Shown here piece by piece: positions 50,269 to 61,873 of a stretch of 64,000 nt of DNA (position 1 is the stretch's first letter; the number at the start of each line of letters is the position of its first letter). The notes beneath the pieces are model-generated. The model was not told the origin of the DNA. It saw only the letters and a list, made by a program, of their open reading frames with translations, and made no database searches. The stretch is taken from positions 62,001 to 126,000 of the forward strand of contig NW_025932737.1 in assembly GCF_000764305.2 (NCBI RefSeq), in the 5' to 3' direction. A program made the position numbers and the translations under genes. The DNA comes from Hyalella azteca (Eukaryota > Arthropoda > Malacostraca > Amphipoda > Hyalellidae).

Positions 50269-52738
50269 TAATATTACTGTCAAGAATCATCTTACTTTTC
50301 AAATAATCTATTTGACGAGTTTAGGTTAGTGGCCACATTTTTGGTAGCACTTCAGCCATTTCCACGCTACTTTACATGTATTAGGCGGTTAGAGTGAAAA
50401 GATTTAAAGGCGAAAAATCCTCAAAGTTGCTCATATTTTATTACGTCATTTATTTCCCGTCAAAGACTTACGTCTTCAAATTTTTGTTACCACCATAGTT
50501 GAATTCAAGTTCAGGCACATTTCAATGCTTCGTTTGGCACGTGTATGCCGTCGCTGCTTTAAGATCGCATGTCAACGTGAAAATTACGTAAGAATTCATG
50601 AGTTAAGTGAGTTATTAAAATTAATCATAATTAGATTTAAGAGCTTTCATAACTTACCAATAATAATCGTAAATAATCGTTTGAGGAATGATAAATAATC
50701 TCTAAATTAAAATCCCCGTCAAAGTATTTATCATGATCCAATTAAACTGTAGCCCTAGGTAAATGAACATCACGCGTCACTGAGAGATTTTAACGGAAAG
50801 AAATAAGATTTTTATTTACAGGGTAATATTTATTATTTTAACAACCTATATGCAATTGAGCGAGAATATATACATTATCATAATTTAAAAGCATACAATG
50901 TACATCACTAAGAAAAAAAAACGAGGATCTTCACGAAAGTGTACATGTGGCAGCGAACACAGTTACAAAGTTTGGCACCAACTTAGCTCTTCGTCTACAC
51001 ATAAATTACCCGTCATCAATGCTATTCGTACGTGTAGGCCTGGTAGACTACAATTACAGACGGTAAAATTTACCATCAGTAGGCAAAGGACTAAGCCAAG
51101 GAGATAATAGCTAATGCCCTATGACCCCTGCCTCGTTACGGGCACGCGCTAGGATCAACATAATCAAATTCTGAACGCCTTAAAATAAGCCCAACTTTAT
51201 GGTAAGCATTAAAATCACAAACAATAGCCCTTGAAGCAATTGAGTTAAAAACTATGAAATTGTCATAAAAAATAACATACCATCAAATCTAAAGAAATGT
51301 AGAACTTGAGCAATCACATCACTTATTTGTATGGAACGCTCTGCTGGCCCCACTAAAGACTGTCTCCAGTGGCTCGAATTCGTTCAACATTCCGATACAA
51401 TTTTATCATTAATCGGTTTCATACATCGGCACGCGCAACAATGACAACGCTGATCAGTGAGAGAGGGTGAAAGCACCGATACAAAAAACGTGAACCTGAA
51501 AATACCACAATTTATTTATTTTTCAATAAGTTTAGGAATAAAATATATAATAAGCATTAGCCTGTTAAACATAAGAAGACGACCTCACACTCACTCAACA
51601 TCGCTGTAAGAGTTAAATGCGAATAAACAATTCAATGAACCAGGAGAACGATTCAGGTAAGTTTGGACACAAAGATAGAATAGGTTATAAATAATGAAAT
51701 GATGATGTGTATAGATCAAGACGTTAATAAAATATAATGAAACTGTTTAAAATCACATAAGTATTAAAATACAGTAAATTTCTTCATTCGATTACAAAAG
51801 GATAAAAAATTAATTAAATAAGTTGAAATCACATAAAAAATTCAGATTTCTGGGGATGAAGAAAAGTGCACAATATAACGACGACTTTAAAAAAACTTTC
51901 TTAAATAATTAAAAAAAATTAAACCAATGTCGAAATCATCGAGACGGGAAGCTGTAGTAACATCACCACAGCTGGAACTTAGAGCGCATTCTTCACGATT
52001 TTCTTCATATGTTCATATTATTGTAAAGACCTAAAAATCTTCTTACCACTGTGAAATTTAAGCGCGGAGCAAACATTTCATACGGCATTAACCCAGAAAT
52101 TTAAATTTTAATTCGAAATCTCAAAATTATTAAGTTTACTACAAGTAGGAACAAATAAACACGCCTTTTGACAGATCGAACACAGGATTTTTCACGCGTT
52201 TGATGTCATCTAGGTGTACTTTGAATTATGTTCATTATAAGGACTAATTCGATGGAGTTTGTTTTGAGCTACTCTGACCGTACTAAACCAGGCAAATGCT
52301 TAAGGCAGTTCATTTGTTGGAGATTTCGTTTGACTGTAATAAAATGTCACAGATTGAATTTCAAGAAATGGATACACAAAAGCACTCATTGCACGGAACC
52401 AATCGTTCTGAACACTCGACATTTTCTAGTTCGAAGGCGGCAATTGATCATCAATATATTAATTTTACATTGCTATTGGCGCGTCAAAATTATACGAATG
52501 AGCAGAACCAAATAATCGCCCGAAAGAAAAAATAAGTCACTTAATATTACCACATTATGATGCTCAAAACAAAAATTGAGATGACCCAAATAGTAGAGGT
52601 TTCATCTTTAAACACGTGCGAGCACTATAAGCCGGAAACTGATATATTGGGATTTGGAATACTTAATGATTTCTTAATGTGGGAAGCAATCACTGAGCTT
52701 TTCTGTACCTCGGTTCATTTTAAATACAACAGAACAAA

Positions 52739-54350
52739 TTAGTTTTTCTTGAGCCTAGGGTCACTGTTCTGACTTGCAGTTGGAGGCCAGTTGCCATGCA
52801 TTGTGTGGGGCGTGACGTTGGGGTTCATGGCCATCATTTGACCAGATTGTCCGAGATTATGGGACGGCAGGGGCGGCATTGATGGGTCACCCATTCCAGG
52901 CACCATCATTCCACCGAGGTGAGGACTCATTCCTCCAAACCTTGCAGCGTATGGATTAATGCCAGAAGCCATGGGTTGAGGTTGAGAGGAGTTCATCATA
53001 TTCTGAGGATACATTCCTCCGGGACCCATAGGGATTGTCATGGAGCCTGGCCCCATGCTTGGCACGCCGTTCATAAGTCCCATCGAAGAAGGTGGTCCGC
53101 CCATGTTTTGCATGACATGACCACCGTAATGACCCATGACATTTGGCGCGCTGCCAAGTAGACTGACGGGATAGGCATCACCCACTTGAGGATTATTCAA
53201 AGATTCCTCATCGAAGTGTCTGTTGGCCCGAGGGTCTCGGTGGCTGATTCTTGGATCGCCTCTTCGACCTTCAAGTCGGGGATCATTGTAAGTACCCAAA
53301 CTCGGATCGCAATTTCGTGGATCTGGACTCACTTCGCTGGTGCTCACACGTAAATCGGAATCTAAAGTTCCGCTCATTGAAGCTGCGAAGCTTCGATTCC
53401 TTGGATCAGTATTTTTTTCTATATCAGGGTTGACCCTGGGATCAGCATTCATCCTTGGATCAGTGTTTCGTGTGTCCAACATTCTAGGGTCACGGTTCAT
53501 TCTCGGGTCCCTGTTTTCAGACGTTGGCGGGCTTGACACTTCCGGAGTTGGAGACTGCGGATCTTCCACGACCGCAGCGCCAAGGCTCTTACTACTGGGA
53601 TCTGACGTGCCAAAGTATATCTTGAATAGCCTCGGATCCTCCTGAACCTTCTCATGATTTTGGGGAAAACGACTAGTAATGCTATCGAGGTTAACACGAG
53701 GGATGGTAACTTCGAACATTCTATATGGCATGGGAGGATGAGCGGTAATTGAAGCATTCACAACCGTGACCGGGTCGTGATATGGGACCTGGAAAGGCAT
53801 TTCCGTACTGAATAAACTTGTGGTTTTCAGACGTTTTAAATCAACGTCAACAACAGCATCGTTACTCCGATCATCTGAGTCGCTATTAGATCGGGTGGAG
53901 CGAGTCAATTCCATTCTTGACGAGATACCATGAGACGAAAAACTGGAATCTTTGGACAGACGCGGGTCCCGGTAGTTGGAGTGTAAATGGTCATTATCAC
54001 CGCGACTCGCATCGAAGGAAGACAATGGCAAGCCAGGTCTCCCTGATGAGAAATCCTTGTTACCGTCAGGAGCACCCCAGTAACCATGTCGGGTGGAATC
54101 CACACCATCGTTCCAATGAGGATTGTGATCTGCAGAGGATCGCTGGCGCCGATCGTCGCGTAAACTCGAAAAATCTTTGTACATGGGAGGTGAAGATTGT
54201 AGATTGTGTGTTTTCAAGTACGGTGAATCCTGCACAACTGAGCCGCGAAGAGCAGAAAAGTCGCTATGAAGAGAATTCTTTGAAGAATTCTCATTAAATG
54301 TTGGCGACTGAGACGGTAGTTTTGCAGGAGTCGAATCCCCCTTTGACAAT
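52739..54350 (-). CDS. ZC3H4: ZC3H4-like exon 10 (DPR repeats and C-terminus)
   Basis: 536 residues after acceptor TTTTTCAG, ending SDPRLKKN and TAA. Contains 12 DPR motifs (DPRLSK, DPRMNRDPRML, DPRISHRDPRA and others), the hallmark of the ZC3H4/ZC3H6 C-terminal half, plus a Met/Gly/Pro-rich tail (MGPGSMTIPMGPGGM). No AATAAA lies close behind the stop; two overlapping AATAAA occur near 51511-51519 on this strand, and an ATTAAA near 52106. Confidence 0.9.
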
Positions 54351-57300
54351 CTGAAAAAGAAAGTTAATAAATATTCGTAACCGTTCCTGCAAATATGTAG
54401 ATCATACCAAATATTAAACTTTTTAATAGACGTCAGACGCATTTAGCACAAATGGATCACAGTATACTATAAAATTATAACGTTAATTAACTTACCTGGT
54501 TTGACTTTTGAGAGAGGATAAGACCTGTGCAAGATCTGTAGGGACCTTGATGTTACTCAAGTTGAGTTTGAGCATTAAATTAGACGAGCTGTCAGCCGCT
54601 AAATTGTTTGAAGGAGGCGATCGTTCAAATGCTTTTGTAGAAAGTCCGTCAGAGTCCCTCGTGGAATCCTTGCGATCGCCACAATCTGGATTTAACCCTA
54701 CAAAAACTTTAGAAGAAATACTGAGATCTTCTGTAGGAGACCTAACAAACGGCTGAGGCAGCCGTGCGTCAATATCTGCAACGGGACCGATCGCAGCCGT
54801 GGGGACTTTTTTGAAATTTTTGAGGTAAGGCGAATACTCCATGACACCGTCACACATTCCAGTTCCCAGGCCGTCAATTCCAGAAACGGACTCTTGTAGT
54901 TGTTGCCTGCGGAATATTTCAAGAGGATCGTATCTGCCAGGAAAACTTGAAAACGATCTAGAGTCATCGGGCTTGTCTCTACCTGACAAGTTTGGGTCGA
55001 ATCTATCGGAAAGTGTGTGCGACATTTTGTCTGAAGAGCGGTCAAGAAAGCTACTTAAGCCGGATTGGTTCACATGGCCAAGTTCTGAGGGACTTCGTTC
55101 CGGAGTTTGGCTTCCACGCGACCGCGACGAATTGCGCTTGAACGAGTCCAGCATTGATGGGATGTTGTCCATGACCGTTGCAATTGCTGTCCGCGGATGG
55201 TTCTTCTCGGCCGGTTCCTGAGTGAACGTGAAATGAAACATCTGTCAAAAGCTCCTTCAATCAAAATAAAGAGTCGGAGTCAGAAGTATTTTAGTTTTTC
55301 AAAAGCAAAGTGCAAGAACGAATAGAATTTAATTAATAGGTCCGATTCAGCTAAGCCATCATCAACGCTAGTGATACAAAACACTGATGAAAGTGTAAAT
55401 TTGTTATACATGCATAGCCTACACGATAATGCAAGTAATTCCAGCAAAATTATGGATCGTGAAACGAATTCAACTCTATTAACAATAAGTAAAAAACAGA
55501 GAACTAAGTTTGAATGTTCATCATAGCTCGAAAATGTATTTAATTTTAGCAACGATAAAAAGCTCACCCGATCAGGCCGAGGAGATGCACGAAGGTCGGC
55601 GTCGTGGTTGCGGTGGCGGCGCCCCGTCTCATCATCGCTTGACTGCCAGCCTCGTCTATCCCTGGACGAGATCCTGTTCCTGTCGTTTCTCCCCGACGGA
55701 TACGAGGACTTCTTCCCGTAACTATCCCCGCCGTCTGATACGAACTCCCCACCGCCCCAGCCCTCACCACGGTGAGACTTGGGAGAGCCTGACACAGGGG
55801 ACCTGGAGCGTCCATGATCCCTGTCCTCCTCCCACCTCGAGGCTGCACGTCTCCGACTTCCACTTCGGCTGTCTGGTTCCTCATCTTGTGCTTTGTCCCA
55901 AAAATTTGGTTCCCCTCGGTGCCGTCGTCTCATGTCGTGTCGGTCACGCCCCGTATGACGATGCTTGTACGGACGAGGATCTACACATCCTCGAGACAGT
56001 GAGCCCTCCTTGCCTGTGAGCATGGGAAACAGCAATGCATTGACCCATTCATATCAATATTAAAATTCATTCAATTAACAGCGCTGGGTAAGGTATAAAC
56101 GTTTTACATCGCACGCAGATTCAGAGTTCATTGCGATTTTAATATGACATTTAAAAAATCTTAATGAGCAAAACAGCTAGCTATTATTGATTACCAGGCA
56201 TAATTTAAAGTAACATAACAAAAATAATATCAATTCTCACGAAGATTGGAAGACATCTCACTCTCATAGCGTTCGCTGCGGTGATGCTTCTTACTCCGCT
56301 TGTGCGCTCTAGAGTCCTCGTCTTTACTTTCTTCCTCCTCGAGGTCTTCCTTATCTCGCTGGCGAGACGAGCTCGTCGCTCGACTCCCAGGGCTCGTTGC
56401 GCCCTCGGCAGGAGCGGCGGGTTCGTCCTCTCCTCCGCTGGCCGGGCGCGGCTCTTCACCCGCCGACTCTGACTGAGCTCTGCGACACTTGCGATCGTGC
56501 GACCTTATGGCGCGATCAACATCTGGGGATAAAAATATCTAGTGAGCCCTCAGTCTAGATTGAGAATAAAAATAAAATATGGACTTGGTCTGTGGCAACA
56601 TCATAAGAAAAGTACAGACCAAGTCTGCAATCATCGTCAGAAGGAAAAGTCTTGACTAAACAGGTAGGCAACGTCAGATGAAACGTAATCAGTAAGCAGT
56701 CAGTAAACGTCAGAACGGAGGCTGAACCTCGCAGACCTTTTAAAACGTTCAAGTTCATTCATTACATTTAAAATGGAATGATTTTCCTCCGGACTACCGT
56801 AGCAAAACTCACACTTGAATCCCTTAGCTCTCCATTCACGGATCAAAGGCGTGATGTTGATGTCACAAGGCTTCTTGTTGCGACACATCTCAGTGACGGC
56901 GATGATTTGCTGCGCCGCGGTGTTGCTTAGACGAGGAAATGTGCCCAAGATGTCCTTGGGTGCCATCTCGATGTGCTGAGTTGAAAGGGAAATTAGATCA
57001 ATTGAATCGCAATATTTGAAATAGAAAGGTTTTATGGGCTCATTCGCAACCTTGATCACGTTCACAACATGATCAAACCAATCACAGTATTTGAGCTCAT
57101 CAAAATAACAGCGTTCTTCGTGTAATTTCTAGTAGATTAACTGTTCACTCAACGGAATAGTAGAACAGGGTCAATTTTCGTCAACACACTCCTGATGCAC
57201 GTTTAAGTAGGCTCTTTTAAAGTACCTAAGTAGGAATATTACAATATCGCCGGTAAACAAGATACCTAACCCCAAAATATTATTGAAGCCTCATGGGCCT

Positions 57301-60300
57301 CATTTAATTTTACATTAACTTGAACTCCCAGAAAACTTGCAACTTTGACGATGGATATGACCATTTCATTTTTTTGCAGAATAAATCAGTGGAAATGCAG
57401 ACTAGCCAAAACTAGTGTTTTTTTTTGCCAAATGATAATTAATTTCTTGTATTGATAAGAACGTTAACTTTATAAAACACACTGGAACAGGGACTCACTT
57501 TTAAGAGGATGGCTTTGGTGATTTGAGAAAGAGGTTCGTGGCTGTACTGACACTTATCAGACGGCACGCACTTCATGCCCGTGTGGTACAGCTTGCAGGG
57601 GAAGTCTTTGTGCATGTACAGACATTTCTGTTTCTTGGCACAACAGCCCATCTGGTAGAACTTGCAGAGCTCCATCTTGCGCTGATGCGGTTGCATCATA
57701 AGCGAATGATTGGCGTTGTGCGAGTACTGACAGTCGTTCCCCTGCAATTGAATAGATACATGTCAAGCATAGTTGCACAAAAATAAGATTAGGTGATGGC
57801 AGTCTTTACTCTGCAGACTGATATAATTCAAGGTATGCGAGTGGTTGAGAATATTCGAAGATTTTGTTAGATTAGATAAGAATTTTGTGATATTTTTAAC
57901 TATTAATCTTATGTTAAGCTTTTATGTCAGCAGGTTGGTTCAGGTTGGTCGATAAAAATCAATTCAGCTTCGTGATCATGCCGGAGTGGATATCTCAGTA
58001 GTCAAGTGCGATCAGTTTTTGAGCTGCAATGAATTCAGCATAAATCAGTGCAGCCGAAAGGTTTTTTCCTTGTTGCCAAATGCAACATACAGCATATGCG
58101 TGTTACCTCTACCACCAATCTAATTTTGACAGCGTGTATGTGCTCTTTAGTGGCACTTCTGACCACACAAGGTAGTGAGGCAGAATAGGCTGCAACCTTT
58201 GCGGTCAGTACCCACCTTATTGCACCCTTAGTAAGACTTTTGTCTTCAACATTGCGAGGGTTGAAGCCTTTACGGCATTATTTGCCCTTTTGGCCTTCAT
58301 AGGTCAAAACCCACCTTATTGCATTACCTTTTATTTAGGCCAAAACCCACCTTATTGCATTACCTTTTATTTAGGCCAAAACCCACCTTATTGCATGTAC
58401 CTTTTATTTAGGCCAAAACCCACCTCAATGCATGTGCCTTTTATATAGGCCAAAACCCACCTTATTGCATGTGCCTTTTATGTAGGCCAAAACCCACCTC
58501 ATTGCATGTGCCTTTTACGTAGGCCAAAACCCACCTCATTGCATGTGCCTTTTATGTAGGCCAAAACCCACCTTATTGCACGTGCCTTTTATGTAGGCCA
58601 AAACCCACTTTATTGCATGTGCCTTTTATGTAGGCTAAAACCCACCTTATTGCATGTACCTTTTATGTAGGCCAAAACCCACCTTATTGCATGTGCCTTT
58701 TATGTAGGCCAAAACCCACCTTATTGCATGTGCCTTTTATGTAGGCCAAAACCCACCTTATTGCATGTGCCTTTTATTTAGGCCAAAACCCACCTTATTG
58801 CATGTGCCCTCGAGAAAGTGGACGCAGAGCGCCTCTGTCTTGCTGGGCGGCAGCAGCGGCGAGCGGGCGTCGGGTCGTCTCTTGTGCCTGCCCGACTCGT
58901 CGTAGCCTGCGGTATTAGAAAGTAATCATTACTGAACATTCTCCATGAATTTATTTTATGATGAATTCTTGAAATTTACATTAAGTAATCCACAATTGAA
59001 CAATTATCGATAATTAATTGATTAATTAATTAATAATTATTATATAATTATTAATTAATTATAAGAATAATTATTTACTAATCCATAATTATCGCAACCT
59101 TAAGAATAATCATCATTAACTGCAGGCTACTAGTTTCACCTACGATTCACTGTTGGTTTAATACCACCGTCTATTCGTATCTTTTTCTACATTATAAAGC
59201 TATCAGTGTACGTTTCTTATATATTAACGACGTTGCAAAAATTATTTTCTTCGTCGTCCATTAGTTGATGAGCATCATCACGCATTAGTTGCAGCGTATC
59301 ATCGCGCATTAGTTGAATCTATCATCACCCATTAGTTGATGCGTGTCATCACGCATTAGTTGATGTTTGTAATCACGCATTAGTTGATGCGTATTGCGTA
59401 TCATCACCCATTAGTTGATGGCTTGATGCATGCCATCACGCATTAGTTCACAACCACTATCCTATGATAATTTGAACAAGGATCTCACCCAATTTGAACG
59501 GTCGTTCGTCAATCTCTTCTCCTGCAGCCTGCCGTCGATACTGGTCCAGCATTGCGTCGAAGTCCGACCGCTTTCTGAACTGAAGGGAAAATTATCGTCG
59601 TAATTAATGTCGGTAATTCTTAATGTAAAGTGCACCTAAACACATGTGAAGAACTTTCAAGTATAACTTGGATGACTGCTCCTCAGGAGTTGACTCCGTT
59701 TAACCATCTGTTTACTCTGTTTACAACAGTAGCTCACGTTGCAAAGCCTTTTGGTACGAATAGCGTGGACGTCTATCAATGTATCCGCAGATTGGTCACG
59801 AATATACGGGGAAAGCAGTTTTACGCAAAAAATTCTGTAACTACATATATTCAATAAGACAATGTGTGGGAAAAATAAAACAAAATGACAACCGTTGCAG
59901 AGTGATCCTACTATTGAAAGCAATAAACTACGCTCTTAACAATGAATGAAAAAAAAAAACTCATTTTTGGCTGATGCCCAGAACGAACAAACATGTACCG
60001 TGTTACACTTACACCTTCATCGTCGTCTTCGAAGAAGTGTTCTCGCTTCTTCTTCTTGCGCCGCTGCTCGGCAACTTCGTCGAGGATTTTTTTGCGTTTC
60101 TTATCTTCGGTCTCAGGAACCTGGAGGGTCATCAGGATAAAAAAATTCAACCCTTTGCAAATTAAATTATTAACTTTACTACACTTCACAGATTAATACT
60201 TTTACGAGAAGCAAGGGGATATATACTTCCTCATTAGGGTCCACGGTATTTTTGCAGATTTGAAAATCAAAAGACATTGAAATTTTATCCATTATCTGCA

Positions 60301-61854
60301 ATGGCGGTGCAACGAAGGTTAGAGTACATACAGCTAATGGCAGCAGGCACACGTGTTGGAACGTATAGTACGAGATGCTGAGCGACTACATGGCTCACGT
60401 CTGCTGAAATACCTAACTTTACGCAAAAAATATGGTTTCTGCAACAAAATCTATTCGGTTGACAACATATGTGACACTTGAATACCGTACAACATCAATT
60501 TAGATGATTGATAAATCAGAGAAGAAATAAACGATAGGAAACTGACCTTTATACTAGCAGCATCTCGTTCGTCTTCATCTACGGCCATTGCAGCCACACT
60601 TGAAGTTGCAGGAGCTGCGTCAGTAGATAACGTTTGTGCTTCTTCATCGCCATCATTATCAAGCTCTCCTTCTTCCAGTTCACCATCTTCTTTGTCTACC
60701 GGGTCTTCCTGTTTAGAGTTCGTGATTTGCTCAATTTCACCCACTTCAGTGCCCGATTGCTCAGTATTCCCAACAGGGCTTTCCTCATTGGCACTACAAA
60801 TCTCACCACAGCTGTCCTCGACAGGAGCATTTCCTTCTTCTAAACTTGAAACTTCGTTTGACTCTATTGAAACATCTTGAGCATCGGTATTAGGGTGTGT
60901 CTTCACGTCGACACCTGAAATCCGTTCTTCCATTTCATTGTCATTATCTACGAATTTGAAATCCCCTTCTTTGGCATTCCTCAATATTTCTACATTCGCA
61001 TTCGCTGAATCTTCAACACATGATTCCCTTGGACTCGACATTCGTGTATTGTCAAAATTATCCTTATTCGCAGCTCCAGGAGACATTTGACTAGTTAATT
61101 CATCGTCGCTCGTGTGGGATTTGATTTCTTTGGCAGACAAGCTTTCGTCCAGCGATTCACTAAGACTAATGTGTTCTAATTCCTTTTCATTTTCTAAATA
61201 AGATTTGCAACGAAGAGGCTCGGCGTTGCCAATGTTGTTTGACTCGCTCATCGCCATAACATGGTTGTGAACAGACTCCTCAATAAAATCTGTATAGTCA
61301 CCACGATTTTCAGAGGCATCACATACGTCATCAAATACACCCGAGCCACGCCCATATTCATTTTCTTGCTTTTCGCGATCATCTCGTTCTTCCTCGTCAT
61401 TTCCTTGTTTTATGCTCTCCGTTTCCCTTTCATCGCCATTTTCTTCTTTTTCGCTACCAGACCCTCGTCCTTCGTCACTTGTTTGTCGTTCGCCATCGGC
61501 TCTCCACTCATCGTCATTACCTCGTTTTTCGCTACCGGCCCGATTTTCATCATCTAGTTTTTCGCCATCAGATCCTCGTTCACCATCGGAAACGGAGTCG
61601 AGCGGAGTGGCATGGCTAGCCTCCATCACACCGGCGTCACTTCGGTGTATTTCACTCATCATCAAACTTTCCGTATCCTCCGTAACAATTGCAGAACTGT
61701 GAAGGGGATTCCCAGGCGCTATTCCGTTTGGTTGCGCAGTAAATTCAGCATCGGAGCAACCGAATAAACTATTTTGAGCAGGATCACTTTCTGACAACAT
61801 TGAGTTTTGATCAAGTAACAGCGCACCGGGAGACACTTCCGTAAATTTGTACAT
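52739..61854 (-). CDS. ZC3H4: ZC3H4/ZC3H6 (suppressor of sable) family CCCH zinc-finger protein, 10 coding exons
   Basis: Exons in gene order: 60547-61854, 60013-60120, 59489-59579, 58794-58906, 57499-57741, 56813-56975, 56241-56522, 55568-56013, 54496-55217 and 52739-54350; all phases agree and 5088 nt encode 1695 residues. Features in order: a very acidic N-terminus; EDGELEEGEL at 389-398, as in vertebrate ZC3H4; a DQYRR motif near 482; three CCCH fingers, C530-H548 and C566-H584 (C-x7-C-x5-C-x3-H) and C589-H608 (C-x8-C-x5-C-x3-H); an Arg/Ser/Asp-rich region at 771-918; 12 DPR motifs and a Met/Gly/Pro-rich tail. The family is nuclear and binds RNA; ZC3H4 acts with WDR82 to stop unproductive transcription. 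It is longer than human ZC3H4 (about 1300 residues), mainly through exon 1. Family assignment is firm; which vertebrate paralogue is closer is not settled. Confidence 0.93.
54496..55217 (-). CDS. ZC3H4: ZC3H4-like exon 9 (Ser-rich region)
   Basis: Acceptor TTCACTCAG (phase 0), donor GTAAGT (phase 2). 240 residues, starting EPAEKNHPRTAIATVMDNI and ending TDLAQVLSSLKSQT. Rich in Ser/Asp. The short hydrophobic repeats LMLKLNLSNIKVP and LAQVLSSLKSQ resemble the position of the 'SILKTLRQQ' segment in ZC3H4, which also precedes its DPR motifs. Confidence 0.85.
55568..56013 (-). CDS. ZC3H4: ZC3H4-like exon 8 (Arg/Ser/Asp-rich region)
   Basis: Acceptor CTCACAG (phase 1), donor GTGAGC (phase 0). Encodes residues 771-918 with RS, RD and DR dipeptides (GRDRHDMRRRHRGE, RSRSPVSGSPKS), and one DPR motif (VDPRPYK). 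RS/RD-rich regions are common in RNA-processing proteins. Plus-strand frames over this exon are shadows. Confidence 0.85.
56241..56522 (-). CDS. ZC3H4: ZC3H4-like exon 7 (acidic then basic low complexity)
   Basis: Acceptor ATCCCCAG (phase 1), donor GTGAGA (phase 1). Encodes VDRAIRSHDRKCRRAQSES, a Pro/Ala/Glu-rich stretch, then EEEESKDEDSRAHKRSKKHH. This is the only frame without stops. It is probably disordered. Confidence 0.75.
56813..56975 (-). CDS. ZC3H4: ZC3H4-like exon 6 (APKDILGTFPRL segment)
   Basis: Begins HIEMAPKDILGTFPRL and ends AKGFK plus one base. The donor GTGAGT at 56807-56812 was chosen because it is a consensus site and is in phase 1 with exon 7; a longer open frame past it has only poor donors. 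The segment directly follows the fingers. Confidence 0.75.
57499..57741 (-). CDS. ZC3H4: ZC3H4-like exon 5 (zinc fingers 1-3)
   Basis: 81 residues, phase 0 on both sides (acceptor TTGCAG, donor GTGAGT). It holds the end of finger 1, all of finger 2 (ELCKFYQMGC...CLYMH) and all of finger 3 (FPCKLYH...CQYSH), followed by EPLSQITKAILLK. This order and spacing match the ZC3H4/6/8 triple-finger block and are the strongest evidence for the family. Confidence 0.95.
58297..58806 (-). repeat. 37-bp tandem array carrying copies of the exon-4 5' splice site
   Basis: Fourteen units. On the minus strand each holds GGCACATGCAATAAG, then GTGGGTTTTGGCC, then an AT-rich joint. The unit nearest exon 4 is the exon end itself and its real donor; thirteen copies follow in the intron, nearly all keeping AAG|GTGGGT. 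Older degenerate copies occur at about 58204-58230 and 58290. Confidence 0.95.
58794..58906 (-). CDS. ZC3H4: ZC3H4-like exon 4 (first half of zinc finger 1)
   Basis: Encodes residues 504-540 and ends CVHFLEGTCNK at a GTGGGT donor. Finger 1 is completed by exon 5 (GNDCQYSH) to give C-x7-C-x5-C-x3-H. The last 15 coding bases and the donor are the outermost unit of the 37-bp tandem array that fills part of the next intron. Confidence 0.9.
59265..59458. repeat. 22-28-bp degenerate minisatellite (CATCACGCATTAGTTGATG)
   Basis: About eight copies of a unit with the core ATCACGCATTAGTTGATGCG lie in intron 3 of the ZC3H4-like gene, ending about 30 bp before exon 3. Exon 4 is therefore flanked by two unrelated minisatellites. 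Confidence 0.85.
59489..59579 (-). CDS. ZC3H4: ZC3H4-like exon 3 (DQYRR motif)
   Basis: Encodes FRKRSDFDAMLDQYRRQAAG and on to RPFKL. SDFDAMLDQYRR parallels the DDFTKELNQYRR motif of vertebrate ZC3H4. Acceptor CCCTTCAG (phase 0), donor GTGAGA (phase 1). Confidence 0.85.
60013..60120 (-). CDS. ZC3H4: ZC3H4-like exon 2 (basic Lys/Arg segment)
   Basis: 36 residues, VPETEDKKRKK through FFEDDDEG, phase 0 at both ends with donor GTAAGT. Clusters KKRKK and RRKKKKR look like nuclear localisation signals. The corresponding part of ZC3H4 is also Lys/Arg-rich. Confidence 0.85.
60547..61854 (-). CDS. ZC3H4: ZC3H4-like exon 1 (acidic N-terminus)
   Basis: 436 residues. The ATG at 61854 is the first in this frame, with an in-frame TAG 27 nt upstream in the leader. 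The exon probably begins at 61884, after TTTTTCAG, so the first exon is non-coding and lies upstream. Residues near 85-170 are degenerate acidic/basic repeats rich in Asp, Glu, Gly and Arg. The conserved EDGELEEGEL lies 48 residues before the donor (GTCAGT, phase 0). Confidence 0.85.
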
Positions 61855-61873
61855 TGCGTGAACTGAGCGACAT
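61811..61873 (-). other. Upstream ORF overlapping the ZC3H4-like start codon
   Basis: In the leader an ATG at 61873, 19 nt before the main ATG and in another frame, opens a 20-codon ORF that ends inside the main coding region. If translated it would lower initiation at 61854. Its start context is weak. Confidence 0.4.

Larger units (their letters stand above)
43760..52738. other. Intergenic region between the two genes
   Basis: Apart from the SINE (45945) and the palindrome (49735) this stretch shows no supported gene. Frames at 45541-45864, 46551-46787 and 49474-49674 lack recognisable domains. The last 1-1.3 kb is probably 3' UTR or downstream sequence of the ZC3H4-like gene. Confidence 0.55.

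Noticed and set aside
55510..56019. Plus-strand ORF of 169 residues
   Set aside because: It is the complement of ZC3H4-like exon 8; the minus frame has family features and fitting splice sites.
56700..56812. Extension of ZC3H4-like exon 6 past 56813
   Set aside because: The frame remains open, but donors further on are poor; GTGAGT at 56807-56812 fits the next exon exactly.
58200..58806. CRISPR array
   Set aside because: The units are direct tandem copies with no unique spacers, lie inside an intron of a eukaryotic gene, and there are no cas genes.
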